From: an uncultured Micromonospora sp.
Lineage (GTDB): Bacteria; Actinomycetota; Actinomycetes; Mycobacteriales; Micromonosporaceae
Assembly: GCA_937951935.1 (NCBI GenBank)
Contig: CALGAM010000029.1
Coordinates: forward strand, 1 to 5,256
Length of the DNA: 5,256 nt
Direction: 5' to 3'
Shown here: positions 1 through 4,161 of the stretch, in pieces
Layout: every line of letters starts with the position of its first letter
Numbering within the stretch: the first letter of the stretch is position 1
Program-made: the position numbers and the translations under genes
Notes under the pieces: model-generated
The model's input: only the letters and a program-made list of their open reading frames with translations
Databases searched by the model: none
What the model was told of the DNA's origin: nothing

Positions 1-20
1 GCCGCGTGACCGGGCCAACC

Positions 21-641
21 TCAGGTTCGGATTCGTCGCCCAGGGTTGAGCACATAGACGGTAAGCCCGAGGGCCAAGAGTGATGCCGCGGTGATCATCT
101 GTGCGGCGGTCGACTCGCCCCGCATCACGACCGCCCACCAGTAGTACGAGAACCTGTCGGCGTTCGCGGCGTGCCCGAACAGCATGGCGGCCATGGTGTA
201 GGCGAACACCGGCGCCCAGGCCAGGGATGCCTGCCCGAAGGACACCGGCACGAGGCTGAGTGCCAGGTAGATGACCACGTTGCGGGTGATCGCCGAGAAG
301 GATGTGCCCGAGGAGGACACCAGGCCGACGTTCGCGGCGAGGATGGCCAGCACGGTCCAAGCGAGGGCCCATGCGGCACGCGCGGCATGGGCCCTCGCCG
401 GGTCGGGCAGCGGCAAGCGATGACCGCTGACGCACGCGACGGCGGCACCGACTCCCGCGACGGCGGGAAGAAGCAGAAGTGTGGACACCGGCGTCAGGAA
501 GCGAAAAGGACCGATACCCGCCATGGTCGTGTCGGCGAACAGCAGCGAGGCCAACGCCACGACCGACAGGGTGAGCAGACCGGTTCCCGTGTTGTGGACC
601 GCCGCCCAGGCGCGAACCGTACGCACGAAAGCCACCGCCAC
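21..641 (-). CDS. Six-TM integral membrane protein, probable partner subunit of the upstream ABC exporter
   Basis: This is a 206-residue, strongly hydrophobic protein that I do not recognise at family level. About six membrane helices are visible, near residues 20-39, 48-71, 90-108, 121-137, 139-155 and 180-198. Basic residues lie at the N-terminus (R7, R10), in the 72-89 loop (R75, R83, R88) and at the C-terminus (R202, R203, R205). By the positive-inside rule both ends are therefore cytoplasmic. It is the last gene of a minus-strand operon, and its GTG start lies 4 nt after the stop of the permease gene. No good Shine-Dalgarno sequence precedes the start, which suggests termination-reinitiation from the gene upstream. 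In-frame GTG codons at residues 3 and 6 are alternative starts. Six helices in about 200 residues, next to an ABC ATPase and a permease, suggest a second ABC-2-type permease subunit. That role is inferred from context only. Only 20 bases follow the stop, so a terminator cannot be judged. Confidence 0.8.
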   Translation of the reverse strand: MAVAFVRTVRAWAAVHNTGTGLLTLSVVALASLLFADTTMAGIGPFRFLTPVSTLLLLPAVAGVGAAVACVSGHRLPLPDPARAHAARAAWALAWTVLAILAANVGLVSSSGTSFSAITRNVVIYLALSLVPVSFGQASLAWAPVFAYTMAAMLFGHAANADRFSYYWWAVVMRGESTAAQMITAASLLALGLTVYVLNPGRRIRT

Positions 642-645
642 CTGG

Positions 646-1899
646 TCACTTACGGACTTCGCAAGCAGCCAGGCCGTCCAGGGCTCGGCTCACCTCCGCC
701 GGCGTCAACGTACGGTGCTCCACCGGGGCATCGACAAGCTTCGCGCCCGCGATCTCCAGCCAGGTACCCAGCAGCGAGAAGAAGACCTCGTCATACCCTT
801 CCGGGGTGAGCGCCGGGCCGTTCAGAAACTCGCAGTGCGCCGGTAACAGCAGGTCGTAGGCGGCGTCCTCCAGCGTGTACCTGCCTTCCTCGTACACCTG
901 GCTGGGCAACCACAGAGGCCGCGCCTCGGCGGGGTCGGGCCGGTAGCCGTGGCTCACCTCCATGATCCGTTCCGGCACGAAGGCAGGGTAACCCTTTTCC
1001 AACGCGGCGTCGGTGAGTGTGCGTATACGAGGTTCGATCAGCTCCGCGTACCGACGGTGTTCGTAGTAGAAGCAGATCTCCGGGCCCTCACCCAGGCAGT
1101 GACCCGGTGGCCGCGGGTCGGCGATCCGCCTGTCGTCGGGAAGGACCGCCGGGGCGAACGCGATCATCACCACCGAGATGGCGGCCGCCACCGCACCAGC
1201 GGCGCTGGGCAGCCGGACACCCGAGCGAACGCGCATCGCGACGACGACGAAAAGCGCGGATGTGATGCCGAGTACGGCGAGTTGGCCGACCAGGTAGCCC
1301 GGGTTGTACCCACGACCCACCAGGGTGACCGTCGCGGCTCCCAACGCGAGGAGACGGAAGCGTGGTTCGCCATCGAGTGCGTCGCTGACCAGATAGTTGA
1401 GGACGTACCCCGCTGCGGCACCGGCCAAGCCCGCCAACAGTGGATTCACGAACCGCCCGATGGCCGAACCGAGCGCGACGAACCAGAGGATCGCGAAACA
1501 CTGCACGACGGCGGCAACCGACATCATCAGCCAGCCGGCGCCCGGTTGCCGGACATCCCCCACCAGCAGGGCGACGACGATGGTCACCAGATGCAGGACC
1601 ATGAGCGGGATCGCGCTCCAGGCAGCGGCGCGCGCGTACACCCGCCAGGACCGGGGAACCCCGACGACGAGGTGCAGGTTGCCGGGGCGGCTGAGGCGGG
1701 AGGCGTCCACGGCAGCCGCGCCGGCGGCCAACGGACCGACGAGGTACAGCGAGATGGCGAACCAGTCGACGGTCCACATGCCTTCGCCGCGCCAGGGCAT
1801 ACCGCGTACGAGGAAGGTGGCGATCTCGATACCGAGTGCGGGTAGCAGAAGCCACGGGCCGGCCAGGGTCGACAGGGCGAAACGCACCCGGGACGTCAC
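646..1899 (-). CDS. ABC-2-like exporter permease with large C-terminal extracytoplasmic domain
   Basis: This 417-residue protein has two parts. Residues 1-254 hold about seven membrane helices, near 12-31, 45-63, 92-113, 121-143, 150-171, 200-221 and 234-253. Arginines cluster in the 65-91, 144-149 and 222-233 loops. With an N-in start, the positive-inside rule then places the C-terminus outside. Residues 255-417 form a soluble domain with four cysteines (C268, C276, C356, C413), a C-x7-C pair followed by a YYEHRRYAELI segment, and acidic, proline-rich stretches. I recall similar tails in other actinobacterial ABC membrane proteins but cannot name a domain. The GTG start overlaps the ATPase stop in a GTGA junction and has a GGGGGAG ribosome binding site five bases upstream, so it is well supported. 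Codon 352 is TTA (844-846), the window's only in-frame TTA that I found. It is likely the transmembrane half of an exporter with the ATPase. Substrate unknown. Confidence 0.85.
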   Translation of the reverse strand: MTSRVRFALSTLAGPWLLLPALGIEIATFLVRGMPWRGEGMWTVDWFAISLYLVGPLAAGAAAVDASRLSRPGNLHLVVGVPRSWRVYARAAAWSAIPLMVLHLVTIVVALLVGDVRQPGAGWLMMSVAAVVQCFAILWFVALGSAIGRFVNPLLAGLAGAAAGYVLNYLVSDALDGEPRFRLLALGAATVTLVGRGYNPGYLVGQLAVLGITSALFVVVAMRVRSGVRLPSAAGAVAAAISVVMIAFAPAVLPDDRRIADPRPPGHCLGEGPEICFYYEHRRYAELIEPRIRTLTDAALEKGYPAFVPERIMEVSHGYRPDPAEARPLWLPSQVYEEGRYTLEDAAYDLLLPAHCEFLNGPALTPEGYDEVFFSLLGTWLEIAGAKLVDAPVEHRTLTPAEVSRALDGLAACEVRK

Positions 1900-2618
1900 G
1901 ACGTCTCCCCCATCAGGCTGGCGATGGCACGTTCGAGGTCCGTGTCACCAGGCGCACCGGGTGCGGCACGCTTTTCCAGGGTCGAGATGTCTCCGTCGTA
2001 GACGACCCCACCGTTGTTCAGGATGATCACCCGGTCGGCCAGACCACGGATGTCCTCGACCAGGTGGGTCGAGACGAGCACGATACGGTTCCGGCTCACC
2101 GTGTCGATGGTCTTGCGCAGGCTGACCCGCTGCACCGGGTCGAGACCGACGGTCGGCTCGTCCAGCAGGACGATGGCGGGGTCGTGGACTATGGCGTGCG
2201 CGATGCCGAGGCGTCGACGCATGCCGCCGGACAGTTTGCGGATCCTGGTCGCGCGACGGTCCGTGAGGCCCACGGCGGCCAGGGCCGACGACACCGCGTC
2301 CTTCCGCTGTCGTCGGGGCACGCGATGCAGCCAGGCCACGTGGTACAAGAAGTCTTCGCAGGTCGCCGAGGGCGGCAGCAGCGGTTCCTGTGGAAGGTAG
2401 CCCAACGTTGCCGATCCCGCGCCGTTCTCGACCGTGATGGACCCGGAGGTGGGGCGATCGACCTTGGCGGCGACGCGGAACAACGTCGACTTACCCGCAC
2501 CGTTGGGTCCGACGAGGCACGTCACACCCTCCGTCAGGGTCAGCGAGAGTGGCCCGAGGGTGAAGGCGTTTCCGTATGCCTTCGTCAGGTCGCGTAGGAC
2601 GAGACGACCCGCGTTCAC
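1896..2618 (-). CDS. ABC transporter ATP-binding protein, exporter type
   Basis: This 240-residue cytoplasmic ATPase powers the membrane proteins encoded downstream. All nucleotide-binding motifs are intact: Walker A GPNGAGKST at 37-45, Q-loop glutamine Q76 in LPQEP, signature LSGGM at 129-133, Walker B IVLLDEP at 149-155, D-loop GLD at 158-160 and switch histidine H185. The length and the single nucleotide-binding domain, with no extra C-terminal regulatory domain, fit the ABC-2/drug and antibiotic export ATPases (BcrA/CcmA-like) rather than sugar importers. The GTG start at 2618-2616 has a GGAG ribosome binding site five bases upstream. It is the first gene of the operon and its stop overlaps the permease start by 4 bp. 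Ten of its first 50 codons end in A or T, against 2 of 50 in the lacI-type gene on the other side of the intergenic region. Assignment to the ABC family is certain. The substrate and transport direction are inferred. Confidence 0.95.
   Translation of the reverse strand: MNAGRLVLRDLTKAYGNAFTLGPLSLTLTEGVTCLVGPNGAGKSTLFRVAAKVDRPTSGSITVENGAGSATLGYLPQEPLLPPSATCEDFLYHVAWLHRVPRRQRKDAVSSALAAVGLTDRRATRIRKLSGGMRRRLGIAHAIVHDPAIVLLDEPTVGLDPVQRVSLRKTIDTVSRNRIVLVSTHLVEDIRGLADRVIILNNGGVVYDGDISTLEKRAAPGAPGDTDLERAIASLMGETS
1905..1911 (-). promoter_or_regulatory. Ribosome binding site of the permease gene
   Basis: GGGGGAG on the minus strand lies inside the 3' end of the ATPase gene, five bases before the GTG at 1899-1897. 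It supports that start and independent initiation within the coupled pair. Confidence 0.75.
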
Positions 2619-2621
2619 ACG

Positions 2622-2627
2622 TTCTCC
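2622..2627 (-). promoter_or_regulatory. Ribosome binding site of the ATPase gene
   Basis: GGAGAA on the minus strand ends 3 nt before the GTG at 2618-2616, and its GGAG core is 5 nt away. It decides for this GTG, which also places the conserved ATPase N-terminus correctly. Confidence 0.7.
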
Positions 2628-2640
2628 GTACAGGTCGCGC

Positions 2641-2692
2641 CGACGCCGAGGCGGGGTGCGGCGCCTTGACGCGGCGAACAGGCTCGGCGTCG
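2641..2692. repeat. Perfect 10-bp inverted repeat in the ABC operon leader
   Basis: CGACGCCGAG (2641-2650) is the exact reverse complement of CTCGGCGTCG (2683-2692), with a 32-nt loop. The loop holds a smaller potential stem, CGCC (2662-2665) with GGCG (2673-2676). If the operon promoter lies beyond 2692, the ATPase mRNA leader would fold into this hairpin, ending 13 nt before the GGAG ribosome binding site. There is no U-tract, so a canonical intrinsic terminator is unlikely. A leader structure or a split operator are both possible. Confidence 0.55.
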
Positions 2693-2736
2693 ACCAGGGG
2701 CCGATGCAGCCTCAGCGGTTCGTGCTTCCCGTGGTG

Positions 2737-2750
2737 GTTCGGGGACGAAC
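2737..2750. repeat. 14-bp palindrome (5-bp arms, 4-base centre)
   Basis: GTTCG (2737-2741) and CGAAC (2746-2750) flank GGGA. It is a short, perfect dyad in the divergent intergenic region, about 120 bp upstream of the ATPase start. It could be a repressor site or a small hairpin, and a match this short can also arise by chance. Confidence 0.3.
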
Positions 2751-2857
2751 ACGGACATCCAACTGGCCATCACTCTCTTATCCGGCAAAATGGTCGCCCG
2801 TCATGGTGGCGTCCAGCGTAGACGACCACATCCACAGGCGTCCCCACGCTCACCGCC

Positions 2858-2911
2858 GGCGGGTGCCGGGGGGCGACGGTGGCGGCCCCGCCGGGCGGGG
2901 CGGGTGCCGGG
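2858..2911. repeat. 13-bp direct repeat, two copies at a 41-bp period
   Basis: GGCGGGTGCCGGG occurs exactly at 2858-2870 and 2899-2911. The copies start 41 bp apart, close to four helical turns, so a bound protein would sit on the same face of the DNA. The second copy overlaps an odd palindrome GTGCCGGGCAC (2904-2914). The pair lies 71-124 bp before the lacI-type start, a usual place for autoregulatory sites. The very high GC of the stretch raises the chance of coincidence. Confidence 0.45.
2885..2901. repeat. GC-only hairpin, 7-bp stem with 3-nt loop
   Basis: GCCCCGC (2885-2891) pairs with GCGGGGC (2895-2901) around CGG. The stem is all G-C and should be very stable in either transcript. 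It could block readthrough between the divergent units or act in the lacI-type leader if transcription starts upstream. No T-tract follows on either strand. Confidence 0.4.
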
Positions 2912-2969
2912 CACACTGAAGGTGTTTCGCACCACTCCCCGCCCACGGACCCAGGCGGGCCCCGCAGAC

Positions 2970-2975
2970 AAGGAG
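2970..2975 (+). promoter_or_regulatory. Ribosome binding site of the lacI-type gene
   Basis: AAGGAG ends 6 nt before the GTG at 2982-2984. It supports this start over the in-frame ATG at 2790, because the protein then begins directly with the LacI-type DNA-binding helix. Confidence 0.85.
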
Positions 2976-2981
2976 CGACGG

Positions 2982-4001
2982 GTGAAGCGGCCGACCATCG
3001 CCGACGTGGCCCGCCGGGCCGGAGTGTCCAAGGGCGCCGTCTCGTACGCGCTGAACGGACAGCCGGGCGTCTCCGACGCCACCCGGCAGCGCATCCTCGC
3101 CATCGCCCGGGAGATCGGCTTCAACCCCAACAGCGCGGCGCGGGCGCTCTCCGGCGCCACCGCCAACGCCGTCGGGCTCGCGCTGTGCCGACCCGCCCGG
3201 ATCCTCGGCATCGAGCCGTTCTACATGGAGCTGATCAGCGGCGTCGAGTCGGTGCTCTCCGCCCGGTCGTACGCGCTGATGCTCCAGGTGGTGGAGAGCC
3301 CGGAGGCGGAGATCGCCGTCTACCGGCGCTGGTGGGGGGAACGGCGGGTGGACGGCGTCCTCGTCTGCGACCTGCGCGTGGACGACCGCCGGGTCCCGGT
3401 GCTGGAGGAGCTGCGCCTGCCGGCGGTGGTGATCGGCAGCCCGGGACACGGTGGCGGGCTGAACCACGTCTGGTCCGACGACGCGGCGGCCCTGACCGAG
3501 GCGCTGGAGTACCTCGTCGCGCTCGGGCACCGGCGGATCGCACGGGTCGGCGGGCTTGCCGGCCTGCTGCACACCGAGATCCGCACCGAGGCGTTCCGCG
3601 ACGTCTGCGGCCGACTCGGTCTGGACCGGGCGGTCACCGTCTCCGCCGACTACAGCGGGGAGGAGGGGGCGCGGGCCACCCGGCGCCTGCTCAGCTCCGC
3701 CGACCGGCCGACCGCGATCGTCTACGACAACGACGTGATGGCGATCGCCGGGCTCGCCGTGGCGCAGGAGATGGGGCTGGGCGTGCCGGCCGACGTCTCG
3801 ATCGTCGCCTGGGACGACTCGCCGCTCTGCCAGCTCGTGCACCCGGCGCTGACCGCGCTCAGCCGGGACATCCCGGCGTACGGGGCGCACGCCGCCGAGC
3901 GGCTGCTCGCCGCCATCGCCGGCAACCCGCTCGGCGACTACCAGGACGAGACGGCGCACCTGATCCCGCGGGGCAGCACGGCGCCGCCCTCCCCCCGGTG
4001 A
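2982..4001 (+). CDS. LacI-family transcriptional regulator
   Basis: This 339-residue cytoplasmic DNA-binding protein probably acts as a ligand-controlled repressor. Residues 4-25 (TIADVARRAGVSKGAVSYALNG region) form the N-terminal LacI helix-turn-helix. NPNSAARALSG at 48-58 is the hinge helix, with L56 at the position that enters the minor groove in this family. The rest is a periplasmic-binding-protein-like sensor domain. Family landmarks are RVDGVLV at 122-128, LGHRRIARVGG at 181-191, YDNDVMAIAG at 248-257, VSIVAWDDSPL at 272-282 and the C-terminal IPRGSTAPP. Length is normal for the family. The start is fixed by AAGGAG six bases upstream and by the family N-terminus; the frame stays open upstream, but that part has no domain character. 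The effector is often a sugar, but no transporter or glycosidase adjoins it here, so target and ligand are unknown. It sits 160 bp upstream of glyA on the same strand and is probably a separate unit. Confidence 0.95.
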   Translation: MKRPTIADVARRAGVSKGAVSYALNGQPGVSDATRQRILAIAREIGFNPNSAARALSGATANAVGLALCRPARILGIEPFYMELISGVESVLSARSYALMLQVVESPEAEIAVYRRWWGERRVDGVLVCDLRVDDRRVPVLEELRLPAVVIGSPGHGGGLNHVWSDDAAALTEALEYLVALGHRRIARVGGLAGLLHTEIRTEAFRDVCGRLGLDRAVTVSADYSGEEGARATRRLLSSADRPTAIVYDNDVMAIAGLAVAQEMGLGVPADVSIVAWDDSPLCQLVHPALTALSRDIPAYGAHAAERLLAAIAGNPLGDYQDETAHLIPRGSTAPPSPR

Positions 4002-4052
4002 CCGCGGGGCGGTCCGCCGGGGCCGGCGTGACTCCCGACAGGTGACCGACGC

Positions 4053-4084
4053 AGGTCCGCGGCGGCGTCGCGTACGGCGGACCT
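4053..4084 (+). terminator. Candidate factor-independent terminator or leader stem-loop after the lacI-type gene
   Basis: AGGTCCGC (4053-4060) pairs perfectly with GCGGACCT (4077-4084). The 16-nt loop can form a further CGT/ACG pair (4066-4068 with 4074-4076). The element begins 51 nt after the stop at 4001. No T-tract follows, as is common for the 'I-shaped' terminators proposed in actinobacteria. A smaller stem, CCCCG/CGGGG (3993-3997 with 4005-4009), straddles the stop codon itself. If the glyA promoter lies upstream, this would instead be a leader structure. Confidence 0.4.
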
Positions 4085-4105
4085 CGGGGCAACCGATAGC
4101 ATCGG

Positions 4106-4147
4106 CCGCGGGCCCGACCCAGCCGGACCCGTGGGCCCGACCCAGCC
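4106..4147 (+). repeat. 19-bp tandem repeat (two copies, 23-bp period) ahead of glyA
   Basis: Copies at 4106-4124 and 4129-4147 match at 18 of 19 positions and share GGGCCCGACCCAGCC exactly (4110-4124, 4133-4147). The second copy ends directly against the glyA AGGAGGA. A local duplication is the simplest origin. GGGCCC is self-complementary, so the two copies could also pair with each other in the leader. Confidence 0.6.
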
Positions 4148-4154
4148 AGGAGGA
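4148..4154 (+). promoter_or_regulatory. Ribosome binding site of glyA
   Basis: AGGAGGA lies 7 nt before the GTG at 4162-4164. It is a near-perfect anti-16S match and decides the start, since no ATG is available nearby and the SHMT N-terminus begins here. Confidence 0.85.
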
Positions 4155-4161
4155 CGACGCC

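Larger units (their letters stand above)
2619..2981. other. Divergent intergenic region between the ABC operon and the lacI-type gene
   Basis: These 363 bp hold no credible gene: the open frames here lack recognisable protein character or are shadows. Promoters for both flanking units are expected here. I found no convincing pair of -35 and -10 boxes on either strand. A TTGACG at 2666-2671 on the plus strand has no matching -10, and TACGCT (2820-2815) on the minus strand has only a poor -35. The least GC-rich stretch is about 2756-2800 (containing TCTCTTATCC and GCAAAATGG), the most likely place for an open complex. Structured elements within the region are listed separately. Confidence 0.7.

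Noticed and set aside
949..1845. Long plus-strand open frame opposite the permease gene
   Set aside because: It has low-complexity charged composition (His/Asp/Arg/Gly) and no domain. The minus-strand frame has clear membrane helices and operon spacing.
2666..2694. TTGACG at 2666-2671 as a plus-strand -35 box
   Set aside because: At 17-18 bp spacing the downstream hexamers are GTCGAC or TCGACC, which do not resemble a -10. The site also lies inside the inverted-repeat loop.
2790..2981. In-frame N-terminal extension of the LacI-type protein back to an ATG at 2790
   Set aside because: The extra 64 residues are Arg/Pro/Gly-rich with no domain. The LacI helix-turn-helix begins immediately after the GTG at 2982, which has AAGGAG at good spacing.
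4093..4105. CCGAT-AGC-ATCGG dyad containing TAGCAT (4097-4102) as a glyA -10 box
   Set aside because: It fits TANNNT, but no TTGAC-like -35 lies 16-19 bp upstream (around 4074-4079). It remains possible as a -10-only promoter, but I cannot support it.
4002..4161. Glycine or tetrahydrofolate riboswitch ahead of glyA
   Set aside because: The 160-bp gap shows only a simple stem-loop and a tandem repeat. I could not recognise the conserved cores of either riboswitch class.
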